A stretch of DNA of 64,000 nucleotides. Origin: Streptomyces sp. SA15 (GTDB taxonomy: Bacteria; Actinomycetota; Actinomycetes; Streptomycetales; Streptomycetaceae). The first letter of the stretch is position 1, and every line of letters begins with the position of its first letter. Under the pieces are notes generated by a model. The model made no database searches. It was not told the origin of the DNA and worked only from the letters and a program-made list of their open reading frames with translations. This document shows positions 42,369 to 53,000 of the stretch, one piece after another. The DNA is taken from assembly GCF_002291145.1 (NCBI RefSeq), contig NZ_NTGE01000186.1:1-64000 (forward strand), in the 5' to 3' direction. Position numbers and translations under genes: made by a program.

Positions 42369-43598
42369 TCAGTTGCCGGGGAGCTGTGAGAACGGCACCC
42401 GGTCCACCCGTGGTTCCGGCGGCAGTTTCAGTACGCGCTCGCCGATGAGGTTGCGCTGGATCTGGTCGGTGCCACCGGCCAGCCGGTAGCCGGGGGCGCC
42501 CAGCAGGTGCTGGGTCCAGGCGAACGTGCCCGGCTCCCCGGTGTCGGCGCTGATCCGGGCGCCCATCAGCTCGGCGGCGACCTGTCCGGTGCGGCTCAGC
42601 AGGTCGGAGGCCATGAGTTTGGTCAGGGACGCCTCGGGGCCCGGTCGGCCGCCGGTGGCGCTCGTCCTGGCGACGCGGTCCACGGTGGCGGCACGCAGCG
42701 CGGTGCGTACGTACAAATCGGCGAGCTGCTGGCGGACCAGCGGATCCCCCGTGCGGCCGAGCGAGCGCGCGAGGGCGAGCACGTCCGGGAAGGTGCCGCC
42801 CTTGCGCCGGTTGCCGGTGCCGGAGGCGGTCCGTTCGAAGGCGAGGGTGGTGGTGGCGACCTCCCATCCCTGCCCTGGGCGCCCGATCCGCAGCCGGTCC
42901 GGAACGCGTACGCCGCTGAGGAACACCTCGTTGAACGAGGCACCGCCGCTCATCTGGCGGATGGGGCGCACCTCCACGCCGGGCGCGTCCATCGGGACCA
43001 GGAACGCGGTGATGCCCGCCTGTTTGACGACGTCCGGATCGGTGCGGGCGAGCAGCAGCCCGTAGTCGGCGAACTGGGCTCCCGAGGTCCACACCTTCTG
43101 ACCGTCGATCACCCACTCGTCGCCCTCCTGCCGGGCGCGCGTGCGCAGCGCGGCGAGGTCGGATCCGGCGCCGGGCTCGCTGAAGAGCTGGCAGGCCAGC
43201 AGGTCCGTACGCAGGAACGCCCGGGCGTGGTCCTGACGCTGCTCGGCCGTCCCGAACAGGGAGACCGCCATCGCGACCAGGCGCACGGTGACGCTGATCA
43301 GCTCGGTGGAGGGCGGCACCTCGAAGGCCGACTCCTCCTGCGCGAAGGCCGCCACGTGGGCGGCGGTCAGGCCCGCTCCGCCCTTGTCCTCGGAGAGGGT
43401 CAGGGCCTGGTACCCGGCGTCGAAGCGGGCGCGCTGGTAGACGCGGCAGCGTTCCAGCAGCAGGCGTTCCTCGCCCTCCGGGAGGTTGTGGAAGACGGCG
43501 AGGTCACCCGTGGCCTCGGCTTCCCGGGCCGGTTCGAGCACGGTGGCCAGCCACTGCCGGACCTGTGTGCGCCATGCGTCCAGATCGGGCTGGGACAT
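42369..43598 (-). CDS. Acyl-CoA dehydrogenase
   Basis: A 409-residue FadE-type enzyme: FSEPGAGSDLAALRTRA (flavin/substrate strand), QKVWTSGAQFADYGLLLART, FNEVFLSGVRVPDRLRIG, and C-terminal GTDQIQRNLIGERVLKLP with the helix that usually carries the base Glu one turn earlier. ATG follows GAGGAGGAGCC. Of the three acyl-CoA dehydrogenases here this is the most canonical. Divergent from the acyl-CoA ligase. Confidence 0.87.
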   Translation of the reverse strand: MSQPDLDAWRTQVRQWLATVLEPAREAEATGDLAVFHNLPEGEERLLLERCRVYQRARFDAGYQALTLSEDKGGAGLTAAHVAAFAQEESAFEVPPSTELISVTVRLVAMAVSLFGTAEQRQDHARAFLRTDLLACQLFSEPGAGSDLAALRTRARQEGDEWVIDGQKVWTSGAQFADYGLLLARTDPDVVKQAGITAFLVPMDAPGVEVRPIRQMSGGASFNEVFLSGVRVPDRLRIGRPGQGWEVATTTLAFERTASGTGNRRKGGTFPDVLALARSLGRTGDPLVRQQLADLYVRTALRAATVDRVARTSATGGRPGPEASLTKLMASDLLSRTGQVAAELMGARISADTGEPGTFAWTQHLLGAPGYRLAGGTDQIQRNLIGERVLKLPPEPRVDRVPFSQLPGN

Positions 43599-43616
43599 GG
43601 CTCCTCCTCAAGGACA

Positions 43617-43641
43617 GTTACCAGATGACGGTTTCAGTAAC
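43617..43641. promoter_or_regulatory. Inverted repeat GTTAC-15 bp-GTAAC between acyl-CoA dehydrogenase and ligase genes
   Basis: The arms lie 19-43 bp upstream of the leftward dehydrogenase start, inside the 197-bp divergent gap. The spacer length equals that of the 27.06-kb repeat and the flanks share CAGT(A)A, which suggests one regulator for both. The arms are short, so this is a tentative call. Confidence 0.4.
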
Positions 43642-43795
43642 AGGGACCGGGATGTGCGGCCCCTTGCCCGCCAAAGCCAGGGGCGGATGCTTCCGGCTCG
43701 GGTCAGAGTGTTCCGCACTTTCTTGATAAACGCTACAGTCTCGGCATCGACTCTCCCACGCACCGGGAGGGGCCCGAGGAGCCGCCGGAGGAGCC

Positions 43796-45334
43796 ATGTC
43801 TCTGCTACCACTAGACCGTCGCGCCCAGGAGACACCCCACGAGCCCGCTCTCGTCGACGATCAGGCCGTGCTGACCTGGTCGCAGCTCGCCGACCAGGTC
43901 GCGCGGGCGGCGGCACGGCTGCTGGAGATCGCACCCGGCCCCGACGACCGGGTCGCCGTCCTCGGCGACAACGCGATCCCGACCCTGGTGGCCCATCTGG
44001 CCGGCCTGCGCGCCGGAGTGGGAACCGTCGCCACCTCCCGGCACCTGATGGTGGGCGAACTCGTCGACCAGATCATCGACGCGGGCGTGACGGGGATCGT
44101 CTCCGGCCCCGCCGGCGCGGTCACCGCCCTGGAGGCGGCCCGCGAACTGGGCCTGCCGGTCGTGATGCACGGAACACCGCCGATCGGGCACGCCTTCGAC
44201 TGGGACCTGTGGCTGGGTGCGGCGCCCGACGGGTGGACTTACCCCACAGGTCGGGCCGCCCGCCCGCCCCTCGTCTACACCTCCGGAACCACCGGCCGGG
44301 CGCGCGGCACCGAGGTGCGCTGGGTGGGCGGTCCGGTCGCGGACAGCTCCGCCTACGTGGCCGCGATGGCCGACCGGCCCGGATTCCCGCCGGGACCGCA
44401 CCTCGTGTGCGGCCCACTGCAGCACAACGCGCCGCTGACGTCCCTGCGGCACCTGGCGGCCGGACAGCAGGTCGTCGTACTCGGCGGGTACGACGCGGAG
44501 GCGTTCCTGCGCCGCGTCGAGGAGTGGCGGGTCACCTCCACGGTCATGGTCCCCACCCACTTCCAACGCCTGCTCGCCCTGCCGGAAGAGGTCCGTGGCC
44601 GGTACGACGTCTCCAGCCTCCTCCAGGTCTCCCACACCGGGTCCGCGTGCCCGCCGGACGTGAAGCGGACCATGATCGAGTGGTTCGGCCCGGTGCTGAC
44701 CGAGTCGTACGGCGCCAGCGAGGCGGGCACCGTGGCACGCATCAGCAGCACCGAGTGGCTGGCGCATCCGGGTTCGGTCGGGCGCGTCCAGCCTCCGTTC
44801 GAGGTCCTGGTGACCGACGACGACGGCCGTCCTCTGCCGCCCGGCGAGCTCGGACTGCTGGCGTTCCAGGCACCCGAGGGCCGGGGAGTGCGCTACCACG
44901 CGGACCCGGACAAGACCAAGGCCGCCTATCTCGCGCCGGGTCTCTTCACGCTCGGCGACATCGGCTACGTCGACGCAGACGGCTACATCTTCATCACCGA
45001 CCGGGCCGCCGACGTCGTGGTCTCCGGCGGGGTCAACCTGTACCCGGCCGAGAGCGAGGCGGTACTGCGCCGGCACCCCGCGGTCGCCGAGGTCGCGGTC
45101 ATCGGCGTGCCCCACCCGGACTTCGGCGAGTCCCTGCGCGCGCTGGTAGTGCCCGCCGCGGACGAGCCGTCGGCCGAGGAGCTGGACCGGTTCTGCCGCG
45201 ACCGGCTGGCCGCCTACAAGTGTCCCAAGTCCTACGAGTTCGTCCCGAGCCTGCTGCGCAACGCGATGGGCAAGCTGGACAAACGCGCGATGCGTCGCCC
45301 CTACTGGCGCTCCGAGCGGACCATCGCCGGCTAA
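43796..45334 (+). CDS. AMP-dependent acyl-CoA ligase (fatty or aromatic acid)
   Basis: A 512-residue adenylate-forming enzyme. Phosphate loop VYTSGTTGRARGTEVR (residue about 158), ESYGASEAG, LGDIGYVDADGYIFITDRA hinge, VVSGGVNLYPAESEAVL and the catalytic Lys in NAMGKLDKR. It would activate a carboxylate to its CoA ester, feeding the acyl-CoA dehydrogenases. Its TAA stop is unusual for this GC-rich DNA and is followed directly by a copy of the MITE terminal sequence. Confidence 0.86.
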   Translation: MSLLPLDRRAQETPHEPALVDDQAVLTWSQLADQVARAAARLLEIAPGPDDRVAVLGDNAIPTLVAHLAGLRAGVGTVATSRHLMVGELVDQIIDAGVTGIVSGPAGAVTALEAARELGLPVVMHGTPPIGHAFDWDLWLGAAPDGWTYPTGRAARPPLVYTSGTTGRARGTEVRWVGGPVADSSAYVAAMADRPGFPPGPHLVCGPLQHNAPLTSLRHLAAGQQVVVLGGYDAEAFLRRVEEWRVTSTVMVPTHFQRLLALPEEVRGRYDVSSLLQVSHTGSACPPDVKRTMIEWFGPVLTESYGASEAGTVARISSTEWLAHPGSVGRVQPPFEVLVTDDDGRPLPPGELGLLAFQAPEGRGVRYHADPDKTKAAYLAPGLFTLGDIGYVDADGYIFITDRAADVVVSGGVNLYPAESEAVLRRHPAVAEVAVIGVPHPDFGESLRALVVPAADEPSAEELDRFCRDRLAAYKCPKSYEFVPSLLRNAMGKLDKRAMRRPYWRSERTIAG

Positions 45335-45347
45335 GAGCCTGTGTCAC
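45335..45347. repeat. Solitary MITE terminal sequence (13 bp)
   Basis: GAGCCTGTGTCAC is identical to the outermost 13 bases of the 32.1-kb element, and as there it abuts a TAA/TTA. No opposite end was found within the following 55 bp before the next gene. A relic of excision or a truncated copy. Confidence 0.65.
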
Positions 45348-45389
45348 GGAAGAACCCGCGCCCGCCACCCGTACATACGAAGGATCACC

Positions 45390-45995
45390 ATGACCGAACT
45401 CCTCCTCATCCGGCACGGCCTCCCCCTGGCGGGCGTCTACGACCCGGGGCTGTCGCCGGAGGGCACCGCCCAGGCCGAACGCCTCGCCGCCTGGCTCGTG
45501 CACGAGGACCTCGACGCCCTCTACACCAGCCCCTTCCAGCGGGCCCGCGAGACGGTCGCGCCGCTGGAGCGGCTCACCGGCATGACCGCCACCGTCCTGG
45601 ACGACCTGCGCGAATGGGACACCGACGTCTCGCACCCCTACACACCGCCGGAGCAGATCCGCGCGGACGACCCCCGGTCGGTGGCGCTCTCCGAGGGACG
45701 GTACGAGGACTTCGTGCCCGACCTGGACTGGGACGCCTTCCGGGCCCGGGCGGCGCGGGGCATGAACACCATCCTGGACGCCCACCCCGGCGGGCGGGTC
45801 GCGGTCGTGTGCCACGGCGGCATCACCAACACCTACCTGGCGACGGTGCTCGGCCTCTCCCGCATGTTCTGGTTCCACCCCGACTACACCTCGGTCAGCC
45901 GGGTGCGACGGCTGCCGGGCGGACGCGTCGTTCCGCACTCGGTGAACGAGACGGCCCACATGGTCGCCGAGCGCGCCGTCGACGCCGTCGCCTGA
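45390..45995 (+). CDS. Histidine-phosphatase-superfamily protein
   Basis: A 201-residue phosphoglycerate-mutase-like enzyme. LLIRHGLPLAGVYDPGLSPEG gives the RHG catalytic His, LYTSPFQRARETVAPL the second Arg, and VAVVCHGGITNTYLATVLGL the second His. A small-molecule phosphatase. ATG 45390 follows GAAGGA. It sits between ligase and reductase genes on the same strand; a link to the PEP-utiliser phosphoryl chemistry is possible but unproven. Confidence 0.84.
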   Translation: MTELLLIRHGLPLAGVYDPGLSPEGTAQAERLAAWLVHEDLDALYTSPFQRARETVAPLERLTGMTATVLDDLREWDTDVSHPYTPPEQIRADDPRSVALSEGRYEDFVPDLDWDAFRARAARGMNTILDAHPGGRVAVVCHGGITNTYLATVLGLSRMFWFHPDYTSVSRVRRLPGGRVVPHSVNETAHMVAERAVDAVA

Positions 45996-46034
45996 CCTGC
46001 CCGCATCCCCCGCACGAGACCAGGTTGACCCACC

Positions 46035-46994
46035 ATGACCGACCAGCTGCCCCCGGACGAGCAGACCCTCGTCGTGGCGACCCGTACCCGCGCCGCCGAC
46101 GGCGTCGTCTCCCTCACCCTGCGCCGCCCGGACGACCGGCCCCTGACGTCCTGGACCGCCGGAGCGCACATCGATCTGCTCCTGGAGGGCGGCCTGATCC
46201 GCCAGTACTCGCTGTGCGGGGACCCTGCCGACCGGGAGGCCTGGCGGATCGCCGTCCTGCGTGAGCCGCAGGGCCGCGGCGGCTCCGCGTACGTCCACGA
46301 CCACCTCCCGGAAGGTTCCGCCGTACGCGTCCGCGGGCCGCGGAACAACTTTCCGCTGCGGCCGGCCGCGCGCCATCTGTTCATCGCCGGCGGTGTCGGC
46401 ATCACGCCGATCCTGCCGATGGTCGAGGCGGCCGAGGCCGCGGGGGCCGACTGGCGTCTGCTGTACGGCGGCCGCACCCGTACCTCCATGGCATTCCTGG
46501 ACCGCCTCACGCCCTACGGGGACCGAGTGCTCGTCCGCCCGCAGGACGAGTACGGCCTGCTGGACCTCGCCGCCTTCCTCGGCTCACCCGAGGAGGGCAC
46601 CCTGGTGCACGCCTGCGGCCCCGAACCCCTGCTGCGGGCGGCGCAGGAACAGTGCGCCGACTGGCCGACCGGCACGCTGGGCGTCGAGCGGTTCGCCCCG
46701 GTGCGGACAGCCGAAACCCGCACCGCCGAGGCCTTCGAGGTGGTGCTCGCCCGCACCGGGCTCACGCTCACCGTGCCGCCCGACCGCTCGGTGCTGGAAA
46801 CCGTGGAGGAGGCCGGAGTCGACGTGGACTTCTCCTGCCGCGAAGGCACCTGCGGCACCTGCGAGACCGACGTACTCGACGGCACACCCGACCACCGCGA
46901 CTCCCTGCTCAGCGAGGACGAGCGGGCCACCGGCGACACCATGCTCATCTGCGTCTCCCGCTCGTGCGGGCCCCGCCTCGTTCTCGACCTGTGA
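46035..46994 (+). CDS. PDR/VanB-type oxygenase reductase (FMN, NAD, [2Fe-2S])
   Basis: A 319-residue phthalate-dioxygenase-reductase-like protein. FMN site RQYSLCGDP, then NAD-binding FIAGGVGITPILPM and ACGPEPLLRAA, and a C-terminal plant-type [2Fe-2S] domain CREGTCGTCETDVLDGTPDHRD. It can take electrons from NADH and pass them directly to a Rieske oxygenase, making it the best candidate partner for the 27.9-kb or 35.3-kb oxygenase although it is more than 10 kb away. ATG 46035 is 39 bp after the phosphatase stop. Confidence 0.87.
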   Translation: MTDQLPPDEQTLVVATRTRAADGVVSLTLRRPDDRPLTSWTAGAHIDLLLEGGLIRQYSLCGDPADREAWRIAVLREPQGRGGSAYVHDHLPEGSAVRVRGPRNNFPLRPAARHLFIAGGVGITPILPMVEAAEAAGADWRLLYGGRTRTSMAFLDRLTPYGDRVLVRPQDEYGLLDLAAFLGSPEEGTLVHACGPEPLLRAAQEQCADWPTGTLGVERFAPVRTAETRTAEAFEVVLARTGLTLTVPPDRSVLETVEEAGVDVDFSCREGTCGTCETDVLDGTPDHRDSLLSEDERATGDTMLICVSRSCGPRLVLDL

Positions 46995-47097
46995 GTTCGA
47001 TCTTTCCCCGCGTTTCGCGCTCTCCTCGCCACTAGGCTCGACGCCCGTGTACCGCAAGGGGCTTGGCCGACGGCCGAGCATCGGGGAGGCAGGGCGT

Positions 47098-50000
47098 ATG
47101 AGGCACGACGAGCTGATCCGGCCGTTACCGGAGTTACTGAGGAGGCACGCCGAGCTGTCGGGGGAGCGTGTCGCGTTCTCCGACTCCTCACGGAGCGTCA
47201 CCTACGCCGAGTTGGAGCGGCGCACCGGCAGGCTGGCCGCGTATCTGACCCGGGCGGGCCTCGGCCGCGGTGACCGGGTCGCGATCTGCCTGGGCAACCG
47301 CGTGGAGCTGGTGGAGAGTTGCCTCGCCACCGTGCGGGCGGGAGTGGTCGGCGTCCTCCTCAACCCGCGCTCCTCCGACGCCGAACTCGCCCATTTCCTG
47401 CGGGACAGCGGAGCTTCGGTCCTCGTCACCGACACCGCGCACCTGGCTCAACTCCGGCGGCTGGAGCCCGAGTACGACCGTCTGCGCATCCTGCTCACCG
47501 GTGCCGGCCCCGTTCCGGCGGACGCCCCGGACAGCACCGTCCTCTTCCGGACCGCCGTCGGCGACGACGGGTCCCCGGACCCCGGTGGGCCGCCCGGCGA
47601 CGGCCTCGGGCTCGGGCTCGACGACCCGGCCTGGATGCTCTACACCTCGGGAACCACCCACCGTTCCAAGGGAGTGCTGTCCACGCAGCGCGCCGCACTG
47701 TGGTCGCCGGCGGCCGTCTACGCCCCCGTCTTCGGGCTTTCGTCCGAGGACCGGGTTCTCTGGCCGCTGCCACTGTTCCACTCCTTCGGGCACTCCTTCG
47801 CGATCCTGGGCGTCACCGCTGTCGGCGCGAGCGCCAGGATCGCCGGCGAACACCTTCCGCCCGGAGGGCTGTGGCAGGAGCTCCATTCGCCGCCCGAAGA
47901 ACTCGGCGGGCCCTTCACGGTGCTGGCGGGCGTTCCCACGACGTATCACCAGCTGATGTCCTCGGCCGGCAAGGCCTCGTCGTCCTCCCGCCCGGCGCTG
48001 CGGCTGTGCGTCGTCGCGGGCGCACCGTGTCCCCCGTCGCTGCACACGGCGGTCGAGGAGACCTTGGGCGCGCCACTGCTGAACGCGTACGGCAGTACCG
48101 AGACCTGCGGCATGATCGCGGTCAGCCCTCCGGAGGGGCTCAGGGTCGATGGTTCCTGCGGACCGCCGGTGCCGGGCATGGACGTCCGGGTCGTCGATCC
48201 GCGCGGTGGCAACGATGTCGCGGACGGCGACGAGGGCGAGATCTGGGTGCGCGGGCCGGGGCTCATGACCGGGTACCACAACCAGCCCGAGGCGACGGCC
48301 GCCGCGCTGAAGGACGGCTGGTACCGCACCGGGGACCTCGGCCGCCGCGTCGAGTACGGCCACCTCACCCTCACCGGCCGGGTCAGCGAGCTGATCATCC
48401 GCGGCGGCGAGAACATCCACCCCACGGAGATCGAGCAGGCCCTGCTGCGTTGTCCCGGCGTGAGTGACGCCGTGGTCGTGGGCAGGGCGCACGACGTCCT
48501 CGGCGAGGTCCCGGTGGCCTTCGTCGTACCGGGCCCCGACGGGATCGACCCGCGGCGGGTGCTGGCCGAGTGCCGCACCCGGTTGTCCGAGTACAAGGTG
48601 CCCGTCGAGATCCACGAGATCGCCGCCGTCCCACGCACCGCCTCCGGCAAGATCGCCCGCCATGCGGTCGTCCCCACAGTGGCCCGCCTCGCCCCCGACG
48701 ACCGGTCCGCCCCGCCCCCGGCGACCGACGCCTCCCTGCGCGAGCGACTCCTGACCCTGGCGCGGGAGGAGCGGGAACGCGTCCTGCGCGAGACGGTGCT
48801 CGCCGAGACGGCCGCGGTCCGCGGTGACGCTCCGGGCGACCCCCTCGACGCGGACACCCCCTTCACCGATCTCGGGCTGACCTCCGTGGGCGCCGTCACG
48901 CTGATCGACCGGCTGGGCGCGGCGACCGGCGTGGACCTGCCGACGACGCTGGTCTTCGACCACCCGACTCCGTCCGATGTGGCCGGGTACCTGCGTGCCG
49001 CCCTCTTCGAGCCGGCGGCCGGGGAGCGCACCTCCGCCGCGCGGCCGGTTCCCGGAGCGGTCGGCGAGGATCCGGTGGTGATCGTCGCGATGGGCTGCCG
49101 CTACCCCGGCGACGTCCACTCTCCCGAGGAGCTGTGGCAGCTGGTGTCGGAGGGCAGGGACGCGATCTCGCAGTTCCCCACCGACCGGGGCTGGGACCTG
49201 GACGGCCTCTACGACACCGACCCCGACCGCCTCGGCACCTCGTACACCCGCAGCGGCGGATTCCTGCACCGGGCCGCGGAGTTCGACGCGGGCCTGTTCG
49301 GGATCTCGCCCCGGGAGGCGCTGGCCACCGACCCGCAGCAGCGGCTCCTCCTCGAGACCTCCTGGGAGGTGTGGGAGCGGGCCGGCATCGCGCCGGGCTC
49401 GCTGCGCGAGAGCGACACGGGCGTGTTCGTCGGCGTGATGCACTCCGACTACTCCTCCCGTTTCCACCGCACCCATGATCTGGAGGCGCATCTGGGTCTG
49501 GGCTCGGCCCGCAGCGTGGCCTCCGGCCGGATCTCCTACGTGTACGGCCTGCGCGGTCCCGCGATCACGGTCGACACCGCGTGCTCGTCCTCGCTGGTGG
49601 CGCTGCACATGGCGGCCCGGGCGCTGCGCTCGGGGGAGTGCTCCCTGGCCCTGGCCGGCGGGGTCACCGTGATGTCGACGCCCAAGCCGTTCATCGCCTT
49701 CAGCCGACAGCGCGGCCTGGCACCGGACGGCCGCTGCAAGTCGTTCTCGGCGGCGGCCGACGGCACCGCCTGGGGCGAGGGCGTGGGACTGGTGCTGCTG
49801 GAGCGGCTGTCCGACGCGCGGCGCCACGGCCACCCGGTGCTGGCCGTGCTGCGCGGTTCCGCCGTCAACTCCGACGGCGCGTCCAACGGCCTGACCGCAC
49901 CCCACGGACCGGCCCAGGAACGGCTGATCACGCGGGCGCTGGCCGACGCGGGGCTGCGGGCGAGCGACGTGGACGCGGTGGAGGCGCACGGTACGGGCAC

Positions 50001-53000
50001 CACGCTGGGCGACCCCATCGAGGCACGGGCGCTGCTGGCCACGTACGGGCAGGACCGCGAACGCCCGCTGTGGCTGGGCTCGGTGAAGTCGAACATCGGG
50101 CACACCCAGGCGGCGGCCGGGGTCGCCGGAGTCATCAAGATGGTGCAGGCCATGCGGCACGGGGAACTGCCCCGGACGCTGCACGCGGAGCAGCCCTCGC
50201 CGCACGTGGACTGGTCCTCCGGCCGGGTCGAACTGCTGACCGAGGCCCGGCCGTGGCCGTCGGAGGACCGGCCGCGGCGCACCGGCGTGTCGGCCTTCGG
50301 GATCAGCGGGACCAACGCGCACGTGATCCTGGAAGAGCCCCCACCGACTCCCGAGAAGCAGACGCTTCGAAGCTCCCGCGAAGACCCGGCGGACTCCCCC
50401 CTGCCCCTGCCCGTGCCCTGGCTGCTCTCCGGAGCCGACGAAGGCGCCCTGCGCGCCCAGGCACGACGGCTCGCGGCCCATCTGGCGGACCGGCCCGGCC
50501 AGTCGTCCGCCGACATCGGTTTCTCCCTGGCGGTGTCGAGGCCCGCCCTGACCCACAGGGCGGTGATCCCGGCCGGCGACCGGGCCCGGATGCTCCAGGC
50601 GCTGCGGGCGCTCGCCGACGGCACGGCAGCGGGAACCGTGCGGGGCTTGGCGGACCCCGGCATGCGTACGGCGTTCCTGTTCACCGGCCAGGGCGCGCAG
50701 CGCGCCCGCATGGGAGCCGAACTCGCCGCCACGTTCCCCGTGTTCGCCACAGCCTTCGACGAGGTCTGCCGGGAACTGGACGACGGTCTCGAACACCCGC
50801 TGCGTACGGTGACGGAGGCCGAGCCGGGTTCACCTCAGGCGGCCCTGCTCGACCGTACCGACTTCACCCAGGCCGCACTCTTCGCCTTCGAGGTGGCCCT
50901 GTTCCGGCTGCTGGAGTCCTGGGCGGTGCGGGCCGACTTCCTGGCCGGTCACTCCGTGGGGGAACTGGCGGCGGCCCATGTCTCCGGCGTCCTGGACCTG
51001 CCCGATGCGGCCGCACTCGTCGCGGCCCGTGGCCGGCTGATGCAGGCGCTGCCCGACGGCGGTGCGATGGTGGCCCTGGACGCGACCGAGGACGAAGTCC
51101 TCGCCGCGCTGCCGGACGCCGGGAACCGGGTGGCGGTCGCCTCCGTGAACGGGCCGCGCTCGGTGGTGATCTCCGGCGCGCGGGACGCGGTACTCGCCGT
51201 CGCGGCCGGGTTCGAGGCGCGTGGCAGCAGGACCGTACGACTGCGGGTGGGCCACGCCTTCCACTCCCCCCTCGTGGAGCCCATGCTCGACGAATTCCAC
51301 GCGGTCGTACGGGAGTTGAGCTTCCGGCCGCCACGGATCCCGGTGGTCTCCGCCGTGTCGGGCCGACAGGCCGATGCGGGGGAGCTGTGTTCCCCGGAGT
51401 ACTGGGTGCGGCACGCCCGGCTGCCGGTGCGGTTCGCCGACGCCGTGCGGTGGCTCGGGGACAACGGGGTCGCTGCCTTCCTGGAGCTGGGTCCGGGGCC
51501 CGTGCTCACCGCGGCGGCCGAGGACTGCCTGGCCGACGGGGACGGTTCCCTCGCCGCGCGGGGCGGTCCCGTCCTCGTCGCGGCCACGCGCGGCGGCGAG
51601 CGGGAACCTCAGACGCTGCTGTCCGCCGTGGCCCGCCTCCAGGTGCGCGGGGCGCGCGTCGACTGGTCCGCGGTGTTCGCGGGCACCGGCGCGCGGCGCG
51701 TGGACCTGCCGACGTACGCCTTCCAGCGGCAGCGGTACTGGCTGGACGCCCCGCCCCTCGGCTCGGCCGCGGCCGTGGGGGATCACCCGCTGCTGGGCCC
51801 GGCGTTCGCGGTCCCGGGTACCGGCCGAACGGTGCTGACCGGGCTGCTGTCCACCCTGACCCAGCCGTGGCTCGCCGACCATGTGATCGGCGGGACGGTC
51901 CTCGTGCCCGCGACGGCGTTCCTGGAGATGGCCGCCCGGGCGGGCGACGAGGTGGGCCGCGCAACCGTGGACGAACTCGTGGTCCTGTCGCCGCTCACCC
52001 TGCCCGGCACCGCGCGGGTACGCCTTCAGGTCGTGGTGGGCGAGACGGACGACTCCGGGCGGCGGCAGGTCGACATCTACTCCCGGGCCGACGAGGCCGA
52101 CGAGTCCGACGAGGCCGACGCATCCGCCGCGGACGACCCCGAGGCCTCCTGGACCCGCCACGTCACCGGGCTGCTGGGCCGAGCGACCGAGGAGCCCGGG
52201 ACGGGGCCGGCGGTGACCGAGCCGGGGCAGTGGCCGCCGCGGGGCGCCGCCGAGGTGGACCTCACCGGCGCGTACGACACCCTCGCGGACGCCGGTCTCG
52301 CCTACGGGCCCGCGTTCCGGGGTGTCCGGGCGGCATGGCGGCGCGGCGACGAACTCTTCGCGGAGGTCCGGCTGCCCGAGTCGCAGGCGGCGGAGGCCGG
52401 CCGGTTCGGCCTCCACCCCGCGCTGTTCGACGCCGCGTCGCACGCCTCGCTCCTCGCCGCGCCCGAACCCGAGCCGGGCCGCCCGGCCCGGGTGCCGTTC
52501 GCGTGGAACGGCGTGCGCCTGCACGCCGCCGGAGCGTCGGAGCTGCGGGTGCGGGTGACCCCGGCCGGCCCGGACACGATCTCGCTCACCCTCACCGACC
52601 CGATGGGGCGTCCGGTGGCCCGGGTCGACTCCCTGGCCACCCGAGACCTCCCGGCCGGGCAGGCGAGCCCGGCGGCAGACGTCGTACGACGTGCCCTGCT
52701 GCGCCCCGACTGGATCGACGCGGTACTGCCCGGCCATCCCGACCACGCGGAAGCCGCGCGCTGGGCGGTACTCGGCCCGGACGAGCTGAACCTCGGCGGG
52801 CTCCTCCCCGGCATCGGGAGGACGGACGATCCGACCGACCCCGAGTGCGTGGTCGTCACCGCCATCGGCCCGCCGGCGGACGCCGATCCGCTGCCCGCCG
52901 TACACGCGCTGACCGGCACAGTGCTGCGGGCGCTGCAGGACTGGCAGGACGATCCGCGCACGGCGGGGTCACGGCTCCTGGTGGTGACGCGGGACGCCAC

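Noticed and set aside
43796..45334. Inactive ligase because the phosphate loop reads GRARG rather than GRPKG
   Set aside because: The later catalytic Lys and hinge are intact, and the loop Lys is variable in this superfamily.
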